Assembly (NCBI GenBank): GCA_014860745.1
Contig: JACZJC010000064.1
Location: 1 to 64,000, forward strand
Direction: 5' to 3'
From: Anaerolineales bacterium
Lineage (GTDB): Bacteria > Chloroflexota > Anaerolineae > Anaerolineales > Villigracilaceae
Length of the DNA: 64,000 nucleotides
The notes under the pieces were generated by a model. That model was not told the DNA's origin, searched no databases, and saw only the letters and a list, made by a program, of their open reading frames with translations. Of this stretch, positions 43,863-52,312 are shown piece by piece (position 1 is the stretch's first letter; the number at the start of each line of letters is the position of its first letter). The translations under genes and the position numbers were made by a program.

Positions 43863-44643
43863 ATATTCCCCTTTCATTCAACCAACTTAATATTTTTTCC
43901 GCAACAGACTTCCAACCCGCTTCCAGCATCATGTCATGAGCCATGTTCGGAAAGACCTCCGTCTGCGCGTTGTAAGCCCGCGCTGTCGCGCGGACTTCTC
44001 CATTGGCTACCACAGAGTCATGCTTTGCACCGAGCACGAGCAGCGGCGCTTTGACCTTCCTTTTGCTGACGAGATTCAATCCAAGCAAGTCCAAATACAT
44101 GCGGAAGGATTCATCATTAAGTTTGGTGTGATATTTCATTAATTGATCTTGAGGGAAACCCTCCGAGAAGAAGGCCCAGCGGGTTTGTTCGGGAATTGCC
44201 ACCACAGGCGCGAGTCGGAATTGAGTCAACACCTTCAGCAGGGTGAGCGGGCTGTGCTTGAACACCTGCCAGGTTCCACCCCATACTCCAAAGGGAGGCA
44301 CGGAGGCGAGCAAGACTCCGCCGGGCGCTGGATTCTTTTCAAGATATTTTTGGGTGATGAATCCGCCCATTGAATGGCCGATCAGAGCCGGGGGAGTCGG
44401 AAGCGTCTTTGCCACCTGCTCCACATCTTTGACATAATCTGCAATCGAACTGCCGCTGATTCTGCCTTCGCTGCCCGCATGTCCGCGCAGGCTCAAGGCG
44501 GTGACATGATAGCCGTTCTCCGCAAAGAAGGGCAGGAAAAATTCATCCCAGCACCACGCGCCATGCCACATGCCGTGGACGAAGAGCAGGGGAGTTTTGC
44601 GCGTTTGAGTTTTCGACGTGCGGGTGATGGTTTCTAGTTTCAT
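43861..44643 (-). CDS. Alpha/beta-hydrolase
   Basis: 260 aa. The oxyanion region HGMWHGAWCWDEF, nucleophile elbow GHSMGG (Ser) near residue 94, and a C-terminal NMAHDMMLE histidine with an upstream Asp (GAKHDSVV) complete the triad. GGAGAG precedes the ATG. Family members are esterases, lipases or hydroxynitrile-lyase-like; the plant-like HGAWCW...GHSMGG pattern suggests an esterase-type enzyme. It is not adjacent to the OleC/OleD-like genes, so it is not read as OleB. Confidence 0.88.
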   Translation of the reverse strand: MKLETITRTSKTQTRKTPLLFVHGMWHGAWCWDEFFLPFFAENGYHVTALSLRGHAGSEGRISGSSIADYVKDVEQVAKTLPTPPALIGHSMGGFITQKYLEKNPAPGGVLLASVPPFGVWGGTWQVFKHSPLTLLKVLTQFRLAPVVAIPEQTRWAFFSEGFPQDQLMKYHTKLNDESFRMYLDLLGLNLVSKRKVKAPLLVLGAKHDSVVANGEVRATARAYNAQTEVFPNMAHDMMLEAGWKSVAEKILSWLNERGI

Positions 44644-44690
44644 TTCTCTCCTTCATAAGGCAAGTTGGGGAAATTATTATTCCCCATTGT

Positions 44691-44729
44691 AATAGACCTC
44701 TGAGATTTTCAAAATCTCGGAGGTCTATT
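44691..44729. terminator. GACCTCNGAGA hairpin downstream of the P-loop ATPase
   Basis: Arms AATAGACCTCTGAGATTTT and AAAATCTCGGAGGTCTATT, 19 bp with one G-T pair and a one-base loop. Related in core to the hairpin at 31433-31466. Probably stops the ATPase transcript. Confidence 0.65.
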
Positions 44730-44737
44730 GTGGGGTT

Positions 44738-46453
44738 CTATGGCTTATTGTTGTATGGGTTTTCTAAATCATCTTCAAACAGCGATAGCTGCATAGCATG
44801 TTCATCCAAAGACTCTTCGCGATATCTTCTTCGCCTTGAATCTGCAAGAGTCTTTCGTTTCCATACTTCTAAATCGTCACTCTCATTGTATAAATCATAT
44901 TGGCAATCTTGGCAAATACTAGAACTGGCACTTTCTTTCCAATCTCTAAGGACAGTAGCCCCACATTGAGGGCATTTTTTATATTTTTGCTTTAGAAAAT
45001 CTGAAATGCTTAATTCAGGATAAATTTCTTTTGCCACTCTTATATCTTTGATAGCGAAAAGCTTGACCTTAGCATCCTGTTTAGATTCAGGATCTTCAAT
45101 ACGTTCTATATCGATTATTGCACCTTCTTCTCGCCAAACTAGCATTCTGTTTCTTGTAGTTGACTGTACTTCTTTGAAAATTTTGTTCGCTAAATAAGGT
45201 ATTGTGAAATCAACTTGTCTTGTTTTTCTCAGTTCGTTCAAAACACGTTCTTTCTTTATTAATTCCACAGTACGTTTTGAACAAAATTTCTCAAGAGCCT
45301 TATAAACGGAGGCTTCAGTTATTACAGTGCTCTCAGGATTGATTTCTTGCTGTTCAGATAGTATTTGATCCCCTATACGTATTAAGTCTCGTGGAGATTG
45401 GCTTGCAAAGATGAAGCATAATTCATCTATTGTGTAAGGGATAAGTGGAGTGGATATCTGATGCAACCGCTTCGTCTTCTTGCCGCTGAAAGCTAATAGC
45501 CTTTTTTCCCACATTGTCATCAGCATTGTTTCATCCCAATCTAATGCTTCTTGGTTTACGCGGTCGGTTCTTACAACATCTTGACATAGAGGTTGAAGTT
45601 GATCCCAGAGAAAGAACTTAAAACCTATTCCAGGAAATTCTAATACAGATAAATCTCTAAGTAAGGGCTCTAATAAATAAAAAGAATCTTTTACATTATT
45701 GCCAGTAGTTGAGGCTTCGTCGACTCTGTCGACAAGGATATAAATAGAATTCCATCCAAGTTTTTGTGATAAATCAACAAGTAATTTCAGTTGAAATTTT
45801 AGAGAATCTGTGGCCTTGAATTCTGGGTCCTGAAATTTTGATAAACCTGTTATGTTGTCACCAAAGTCATGGAATGGCTTCAGTAGTTTTATTACCAATT
45901 GTATGCCAGGTCCAATTGTTGGAAACCAATCGTTCCAGACATCTTTGAATTTGTCTTTTAGACTCTTGAGGGAATCTAAGGTGATCGTTAAGTCTGAACT
46001 CTTAATATCTCCTAGGTGCTCAGCAGCCAATTTTAAGAATATTTGCTTGTCTTCTTTTTCTAAAACATTAGCGCTGTCAGGGTCTGAGTAAATGTTTACA
46101 AGCAAGCCTGTTAGAATAAAGCGAATGATTCTTTTCAGGTGATGATGGAGTTTTATTTCACTAGATTTAGCAACATCGGGAAAATCAAAGTTGTCATAAG
46201 TGATTGAGAGAATTTTATTTTCTGAACTTCTAAGCTCTATCATTCTTCTTTGCGCTGATTTACCACCTCCTCTTGGAGCAAAAACAATAAAAGATTTTGG
46301 CTTTAATGGATTGCCGAAAACAGCTTCAAAATAAGGTGGCGGGACAAAATATTCAGGAAGACGTTCTTCCTCATCAGCATTAGTATGGGCAAATGGGTTG
46401 TCTTCAAAAGACAATCCTGAATAGTAGCGTAAAAATTCTCTTCTAGTTACCAT
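44738..46453 (-). CDS. P-loop ATPase, Sll1717-like, with C-terminal zinc ribbon
   Basis: 571 aa, AT-rich compared with its neighbours. It starts with SFEDNPFAHTNADEEERLPEYFVPPPYF, the pattern of the Sll1717-like ATPase group. Walker A is APRGGGKS (residues 59-66) and Walker B is YILVDRVDE near 250. The C-terminal part has a CPQCG...CQDC zinc ribbon around residues 500-525. This group is uncharacterised, related to KAP/STAND NTPases, and often sits in accessory or defence regions; a defence role is inference. No partner gene is visible. Confidence 0.7.
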   Translation of the reverse strand: MVTRREFLRYYSGLSFEDNPFAHTNADEEERLPEYFVPPPYFEAVFGNPLKPKSFIVFAPRGGGKSAQRRMIELRSSENKILSITYDNFDFPDVAKSSEIKLHHHLKRIIRFILTGLLVNIYSDPDSANVLEKEDKQIFLKLAAEHLGDIKSSDLTITLDSLKSLKDKFKDVWNDWFPTIGPGIQLVIKLLKPFHDFGDNITGLSKFQDPEFKATDSLKFQLKLLVDLSQKLGWNSIYILVDRVDEASTTGNNVKDSFYLLEPLLRDLSVLEFPGIGFKFFLWDQLQPLCQDVVRTDRVNQEALDWDETMLMTMWEKRLLAFSGKKTKRLHQISTPLIPYTIDELCFIFASQSPRDLIRIGDQILSEQQEINPESTVITEASVYKALEKFCSKRTVELIKKERVLNELRKTRQVDFTIPYLANKIFKEVQSTTRNRMLVWREEGAIIDIERIEDPESKQDAKVKLFAIKDIRVAKEIYPELSISDFLKQKYKKCPQCGATVLRDWKESASSSICQDCQYDLYNESDDLEVWKRKTLADSRRRRYREESLDEHAMQLSLFEDDLENPYNNKP

Positions 46454-46525
46454 ATAGTAATTCCTTCTTGCGATTAAATCATTGTAGACTGATTTAATTA
46501 CGCAAAATCAATTATGGCTATTTGT

Positions 46526-46558
46526 AAAAAAGGCACAGAGATACTGTGCTTTTTTTTA
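46526..46558 (-). terminator. dnaE terminator
   Basis: Minus strand: AAAAAAAAGCACAG, TATCT loop, CTGTGCCTTTTTT. The stem has a one-base bulge and ends in a T-run directly after the dnaE stop. Confidence 0.85.
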
Positions 46559-46560
46559 TT

Positions 46561-49500
46561 CTACTGAAACGTAATCTCTTCCACGCGCCAGGCCTCTTCG
46601 TTCATCAATTTCTTGAGACGGTCGAGCAGTTCGGGGCAGATGCGGGTGGTGTCGTTGGGGAAATCGATCAAATGGCCTTTGCCGTTCTCGAAGATCTGAA
46701 AGGTGAATTTATCGCGGCCGTGATACGAGATCAACGTGCCGTACAGGGTCTTGATGCGGCGCTTGTCGCGTTCCTTGTCGCCCGTCGGCCGCAGCAGCAC
46801 GGTGATCTGGCGCGGCGGATGTTCCTTGTCCTTGTCCTCTTTTGCCAGCGGCATGTACATGGATTGAATGACCGCTTCGTGCCGGTCTTCGGCCTGCTCC
46901 AGCTCTTCGACCTTTGCCAACGCTTCGACAGCGCGAGTCACTAACGGCGGAGTCACTTCTTCATTCTTCTTGAATTTCGGTTCTGGCTTTTCTGCAACCG
47001 CGATCTGGTCGAAGGATGGCTGCCATTCATTGTCCCAGCCATCGGGGAAGTTTTCCGGCGGCGGGGGCATGTCGCCTGGGTCATACGTCGCTTCCGGCTC
47101 GGCAACTTGTGGAACGGCTTTGGGTGGAGTCGTCTTTGGAGTTTGAGTCGCTTTTTGGACGGGAGCAACTGTCGGCTTGCGCGAAGCGGGAGGCGCATTG
47201 GGGCGGAGGGGTGAATCCGTTTCGGCGCGCGGAAGCAAAGGCTTGGGAGCTGCATCCTGTTTGCCGTACGGGTCATCCGCTGCAACAGTCATTTTTATTT
47301 CCGTGCGGATCGTATCCACCAGAATCTTGGGCGGCGGGTTGCTTTGGTCCACTTTGCCTTCGACGATGATGATCTGCCCGATGGTCATGCTCTCGCGGAA
47401 TTTTTCCCAGGTTTTGGGGAAGAGTACGAGCTCGATGTTGCCTTGAATGTCTTCGATGGTGACGAAGCCCATGGGTTTGCCTGTTTTGGTGGTGTATGGG
47501 CGAACCGCGTTGATGAGCCCTGCCACGCGGACTTTTTCTTCGTGACTGGCTTCGGAAAGCTGGCCTGAAAAATAGCTGACGATCTGCGCGAGCTGGGTTT
47601 GGAATTCGTTGAGCGGGTGGTCGGAGATGTAGAGGCCGATGAGTTCGCGCTCCCAGTTTAACATGTCGCGCTTTTCAACGTCTTTCACTTCGGGCAGGGT
47701 GACCTCTTCGACAATGCCCGTGGTGGTGCCGAAGAGGCTCATTTGTCCCGCATCAGCCGCGCGGAAATGATTGCTGCTGATGGCGACGATGCGCTCGAGC
47801 GAGCCGAGCATGGATGCGCGGTTTCCAAACTGGTCCAGCGCACCGACTTTGATGAGACATTCGAGCGAACGCTTGCCGACGGCCCGCAAATCCACGCGGC
47901 GGGCGAAGTCGTTCAGGTCGGCGAACTTGCTTTCATTGCGGGCATTGATGATGATTTCGATGGCATTTTCGCTGACGTTCTTGATCGCGGCCAAACCAAA
48001 GCGGATGCTGGGTTTTCCATCGACATCTTCAATATTGAAATCCCATATCGAAGCGTTGATATCCGGCGCAAGGACGGGCACGCCCATGGCGCGCGCATCG
48101 GCTACGTATAGCGCAACTTTTTCAGTCTGTCCCGCCGAAGCGGACATGAGCGCGGCCATGTACTCGGCAGGGTAATGGGCTTTGAGATACGCCGTTTGCA
48201 CGGCGATGACTCCGTAGTCTGCGGCGTGACTCTTATTAAACCCATACCTCGCGAACTCTTCCCAATCCATGTAGATGGCGTCGGCGATGGATCGCTCCAT
48301 GCCTTTTTCCACCGCGCCTTTGACGAACTTGGCGCGATGTTTGTCGATGTCTTCTTTTATCTTCTTCGAGATCGCCTTGCGAAGTTCATCGGATTCGGAT
48401 GGGGTGTAGCCGGCCAGTTCCACGGCGGCGCGCATCAGCTGTTCTTGATAGACGGGGATGCCGTACGTATCCTGGAAGATCGGCTCCATCGAAGGGTGAC
48501 GATAGGAGACTTCCGCTTCGCCGTGCATACGCGCGATGTAATCAGGGATGAAGGCCATTGGGCCTGGGCGATACAACGCGACCATGGCGATGATGTTGTC
48601 CAGGGTTTTCGGCTTCATCTGGACGATCCAGCGGGTCATTCCGCCGCCTTCAATTTGGAAGAGCCCCGCAGTCTGCCCGCTGCCCATTAATTCAAATGAT
48701 TGCGGGTCATTAAGGGGAATGTTGCTCAGGTCAAATTTAATCCCGTGGCGTTTTTCGATCATATCGCAGGCGCGCGCCATCACGGTCAGTGTGATCAAGC
48801 CGAGGAAGTCCACTTTCAACATGCCCAGCGAATCAAGGATGCCCATTTCGAACTGGGTCACCGATTTGATGGGCGTTTCCTCCGAGTTGGAAGTGGGCCG
48901 GTGAAGCGGCAGATAATCCATGATCGGCTTATCGGAAATCACCACACCCGCTGCGTGCGTGCCTGCATTGCGGACCGTCCCCTCCATTTTTGTGGCGATG
49001 TCGATCACTTCGCGCATTTTGGGGTCGGTATCGTAAATTTGTTTGAATTCTCTTACCGCCAGCGCATCTTCCATCGAAGAGCCCTTACCGGAAACAAAGG
49101 GAACGAGTTTGGCAACCCGGTCCACTTCGGGCAGCGGAATTTCCATCACTCGCGCCACATCACGGATGGCGGCCTTCGTTCCCATCGTGCCGAAGGTGAT
49201 GATCTGTGCCACTTTATCGTCGCCGTATTTGCGCGCGCAATACTCCAGCATTTCCGAGCGGCGGTCATCGCGGAAGTCGAGGTCGATATCAGGCATGGAG
49301 ATACGGCCGGGATTCAAAAAGCGTTCAAAGATAAGCGCATGTTCAAGCGGGTCCACGATTGTAATTTCAAGCGTGTACGCGATGATCGAGCCGGCCGCCG
49401 AGCCGCGCGCGTTGTACCAGATTCCGTTTTCACGGGCGAAGCGGCACAAGTCCCACACGATCAGGAAGTAGGCATCGAATCCCATGCTGTGGACTACACT

Positions 49501-50478
49501 TAATTCGTAGTCGAGTCTTTCTTTAATCTTTGGGTTGGTTGCGTCTTCCTTGTATTTTTTCTCAGCCCCGGCTTCGCAGAGTGCGCGCAGGTAGGTTTCC
49601 CCCGTGTGTCCATCAGGGACGGTGAACTCAGGCAGGTGATATCCTTTGAAACCGAGATCCACGTTGCAGCGTTCGGCTATGAGCAGCGTATTTGAAACCG
49701 AGGATGGCACCTCGGCGAAGAGTCGATTCATCTCTGCGGGCGAACGCAGGAAATAGGAATTATCCGTCATTCGCATGCGATCGGGATCGTTAAACGTGGA
49801 GTTGGTCTGGATGGCGAGCAGGATATCCTGCAAACGCGCGTCTTCCTGATTGACGTAATGCACATCATTGGTGGCGATGTAATTCGCTTTGTACCGGGCG
49901 CCCATCTCGAGCAGTTTTTTATTTAAGTCGGTGATTTCTTTGATGTTGTGCTGTTGCAGCTCGACGAAGAAATTATCCCTGCCGAAGACATCGTAATACC
50001 AGTTCATGCGGCGCACGGCTTCTTCGGGATTTTCCTGCAATAACGCGCGCGGGATCTCCGCGGACATACAACCCGAGGTGCAGATCAATCCCTTGGAGTG
50101 CGCAGCCAGGAAGTCATGGTCGACGCGCGGATAATAATAGAAGCCTTCGAGCTGTGCAGCCGAGGCGATCTTCAAAAGATTCTTGTAGCCGGTTTCATTT
50201 TCCGCAAGCAGGAGCAGGTGAAAGGAGGAACGATCGAGCTTTGAATCCTTATCCTTCATGCCGCGTGCCGCCATGTAGGCCTCCAACCCGATGATGGGCT
50301 TGATCCCCTCGGATTTCGCGGCTTTGTAAAAGTCGATCACTCCGAACATTGTGCCGTGGTCGGTAATGGCCACGGCAGGCATGTTCATTTCCTTAACGCG
50401 CTGAACCAGCTTCTTGATGTTCGAGAAGCCGTCTAGCAGGGAATATTCGGTGTGGACGTGAAGGTGGGCGAAACTCAT
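46561..50478 (-). CDS. dnaE: DNA polymerase III alpha subunit
   Basis: 1305 aa. PHP domain at the N-terminus (HLHVHTEYSLLDG), polymerase core with SMPDIDLDFRDDRR (catalytic Asp397 and Asp399) and MLKVDFLGL for the third Asp, then helix-hairpin-helix and OB domains (RVAGLINAVRPYTTKTGKPMGFVTIED). After the OB fold comes a long Pro/Ala/Thr-rich linker of about 110 residues, with a short extra C-terminal domain (QITVLLRPTGDKERDKRRI). A DnaE1-type replicative enzyme. -10 box TATAAT (minus) at 50543-50538. Confidence 0.96.
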   Translation of the reverse strand: MSFAHLHVHTEYSLLDGFSNIKKLVQRVKEMNMPAVAITDHGTMFGVIDFYKAAKSEGIKPIIGLEAYMAARGMKDKDSKLDRSSFHLLLLAENETGYKNLLKIASAAQLEGFYYYPRVDHDFLAAHSKGLICTSGCMSAEIPRALLQENPEEAVRRMNWYYDVFGRDNFFVELQQHNIKEITDLNKKLLEMGARYKANYIATNDVHYVNQEDARLQDILLAIQTNSTFNDPDRMRMTDNSYFLRSPAEMNRLFAEVPSSVSNTLLIAERCNVDLGFKGYHLPEFTVPDGHTGETYLRALCEAGAEKKYKEDATNPKIKERLDYELSVVHSMGFDAYFLIVWDLCRFARENGIWYNARGSAAGSIIAYTLEITIVDPLEHALIFERFLNPGRISMPDIDLDFRDDRRSEMLEYCARKYGDDKVAQIITFGTMGTKAAIRDVARVMEIPLPEVDRVAKLVPFVSGKGSSMEDALAVREFKQIYDTDPKMREVIDIATKMEGTVRNAGTHAAGVVISDKPIMDYLPLHRPTSNSEETPIKSVTQFEMGILDSLGMLKVDFLGLITLTVMARACDMIEKRHGIKFDLSNIPLNDPQSFELMGSGQTAGLFQIEGGGMTRWIVQMKPKTLDNIIAMVALYRPGPMAFIPDYIARMHGEAEVSYRHPSMEPIFQDTYGIPVYQEQLMRAAVELAGYTPSESDELRKAISKKIKEDIDKHRAKFVKGAVEKGMERSIADAIYMDWEEFARYGFNKSHAADYGVIAVQTAYLKAHYPAEYMAALMSASAGQTEKVALYVADARAMGVPVLAPDINASIWDFNIEDVDGKPSIRFGLAAIKNVSENAIEIIINARNESKFADLNDFARRVDLRAVGKRSLECLIKVGALDQFGNRASMLGSLERIVAISSNHFRAADAGQMSLFGTTTGIVEEVTLPEVKDVEKRDMLNWERELIGLYISDHPLNEFQTQLAQIVSYFSGQLSEASHEEKVRVAGLINAVRPYTTKTGKPMGFVTIEDIQGNIELVLFPKTWEKFRESMTIGQIIIVEGKVDQSNPPPKILVDTIRTEIKMTVAADDPYGKQDAAPKPLLPRAETDSPLRPNAPPASRKPTVAPVQKATQTPKTTPPKAVPQVAEPEATYDPGDMPPPPENFPDGWDNEWQPSFDQIAVAEKPEPKFKKNEEVTPPLVTRAVEALAKVEELEQAEDRHEAVIQSMYMPLAKEDKDKEHPPRQITVLLRPTGDKERDKRRIKTLYGTLISYHGRDKFTFQIFENGKGHLIDFPNDTTRICPELLDRLKKLMNEEAWRVEEITFQ

Positions 50479-50537
50479 GGCGGCAGTTTTAGTGGTTTGG
50501 TTCAGTATTTGGACTCGTTACTTTCGAACCAAAAAAG

Positions 50538-50543
50538 ATTATA
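50538..50543 (-). promoter_or_regulatory. -10 box of dnaE
   Basis: TATAAT on the minus strand, about 60 bases before ATG 50478. The -35 is not clear. Confidence 0.5.
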
Positions 50544-50596
50544 GCACGCATGTTCATATTATCACCCTACGTGTGTCTTAAAGTTTTGTTATCCCA

Positions 50597-52177
50597 TTAG
50601 GGGCGTGAAGTGCCGTCTAAACGGTACACGGTATTTCCTGTGATTACCGCCTCGAGATAGTAGTTCTCTTCTATATACTTCAGCACTTCATCCAGGTTAT
50701 CAGGCGGGTTGGCGGGGTACACTCCCAAGGATTTCTGCTCTTCACGCCTGGCCGGGTCAAGGGATGGGATGGTGAGACGTCCCATGTCCACGATGAGAAC
50801 CGGCCTGTTGCGTTGGAGATCTTCGAAAAAGACGGCGTCGAGGCGGTTGGAGACTTCGGAATCCACCATCATTGGATAGAAGAGGGCAGATGTGGGTGCA
50901 TCGCGGCGCGACATGAAATTTTCACCAGGATGTGTTGCCCAAAAGAGCACATATTCGCCGGGGTTGGTGTGATTGTCCACATAAATGGCGATGGGAGAGC
51001 GAAGGTCTCTCTCAGAGGAAGTAAGAAGGCGGTCGAAGGCTTTGACGTAAGCGGCAGCACGGCCAGTTGCAATGAAAACAACGAGAGCCATACCCAGTGC
51101 AGTAAGAAGAGGGAGAGATGAAGGTTGGGCTTCTTTGGGCTTGAAAAGTTTTTCGATAACGACATGGAAAGCAAAGGCGCTGAGCAGTGCAATGAACGGC
51201 AGCCAGTTCATGAAGTAATGAGCATAATTGCGTCTGGCAGGGTCGCTGAGAGCCACAGCCAGGGGCGCTCCGATCATGAGCAGGATGAAAAGCAAGCGCT
51301 GCGGGCTTTTGAAGATGTCTTTGTACTTCGCAAAGAGAAGCAGATAACCGGTGAGACCGATCCACGCGGCGAGATTGAGAAAACCGAAACCGACCTGCAA
51401 AGGGGAAGCCGTTGTCAACGCTGTGCCGCCATAGGTGAGGTTATATAAAATGGAAGCTTCGAACATGGCGTTGAAAAGTCCATGCCATGCAAAGTAGGCA
51501 GATGTAACGCCAATGGGAATGAGAACGCCAAGGGCGATCCAAAAGGCTGACGCCCAAAATGCGCGCAAGTTCTTCTGGAACAAAAGGGAGGTCAACAGAA
51601 CAAGGATCACCAGGACTTCGACGAGGATGTTGTTCGGGCGGAACAAAAAGCTCATGGATAGGAGCAAGCCCAAGGTCCAGTTGAAGAAGCGGTGTTCGGG
51701 TCTTCGAGTCAATTCGAGGAGCAGCAGCAGTGCGAGGAAGTGAAAGACCAGAGGATATTCTTCCGTGAAGTTGCCGCCTTCCAGGGTAAAGTCCAAACCC
51801 CAAAGCCAGACGAATACGCCAAAGAGCGCGGGCGCGAACCCCCATAGTTTTTTGAGAAGGGAAAATGAAGCTGTGATGGCGGCGAAAAGAAAAACGAATT
51901 CGACCAGCCAGATGCCCCAACGCAGACCGCGCCCGAGCCGCAGGGCGAAGGCATTCAGGTAATAAATGGCAGGCGGTTTGTGGTCCCAAACATCGCGGTA
52001 CAGCATTTGGCCTTTGACGATCTGTTTGCCGATATACATAAAAAAGCCGGAGTCGCGGCTGGGCAGCTCGGTACCGGGGTTGGCTTGGGTGAGGACGATT
52101 AACGAGAGAAAAGCAAATGTTGATGCCAGCAAAATAAAACGCCAGGGGTTCGCGGGGATGAGGGTTGTTATTTTCAT
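50597..52177 (-). CDS. GT39-like membrane glycosyltransferase
   Basis: 526 aa with about eleven TM helices. The first periplasmic loop reads PSRDSGFFMYIGKQIVKGQMLYRDVWDHKPPAIYYLNAF, the typical RD(E/S)G...Y.D.WDHKPP loop of PMT/ArnT-type transferases with the catalytic acidic residue. The substrate is unknown; it probably moves a sugar from a polyprenyl-phosphate carrier. TATAAT on the minus strand lies at 52206-52201, 24 bases before the ATG. It diverges from the STAND/BTAD regulator gene. Confidence 0.78.
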   Translation of the reverse strand: MKITTLIPANPWRFILLASTFAFLSLIVLTQANPGTELPSRDSGFFMYIGKQIVKGQMLYRDVWDHKPPAIYYLNAFALRLGRGLRWGIWLVEFVFLFAAITASFSLLKKLWGFAPALFGVFVWLWGLDFTLEGGNFTEEYPLVFHFLALLLLLELTRRPEHRFFNWTLGLLLSMSFLFRPNNILVEVLVILVLLTSLLFQKNLRAFWASAFWIALGVLIPIGVTSAYFAWHGLFNAMFEASILYNLTYGGTALTTASPLQVGFGFLNLAAWIGLTGYLLLFAKYKDIFKSPQRLLFILLMIGAPLAVALSDPARRNYAHYFMNWLPFIALLSAFAFHVVIEKLFKPKEAQPSSLPLLTALGMALVVFIATGRAAAYVKAFDRLLTSSERDLRSPIAIYVDNHTNPGEYVLFWATHPGENFMSRRDAPTSALFYPMMVDSEVSNRLDAVFFEDLQRNRPVLIVDMGRLTIPSLDPARREEQKSLGVYPANPPDNLDEVLKYIEENYYLEAVITGNTVYRLDGTSRP

Positions 52178-52312
52178 GGTTTAAGGCGAGAATTTAAAAC
52201 ATTATAACATCGGCACAAAATGCCTTTTCATGCGGCAGAAAAACATTTAAAGGATAAAATAAGAAGTTGGTCGTATCATTCTCCTCCAATAGTTTAATGG
52301 GTATGTAATACG

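Noticed and set aside
43861-44643. OleB role for the alpha/beta-hydrolase
   Set aside because: It is 39 kb from the OleC/OleD-like genes, and has plant-esterase-like rather than haloalkane-dehalogenase-like motifs.
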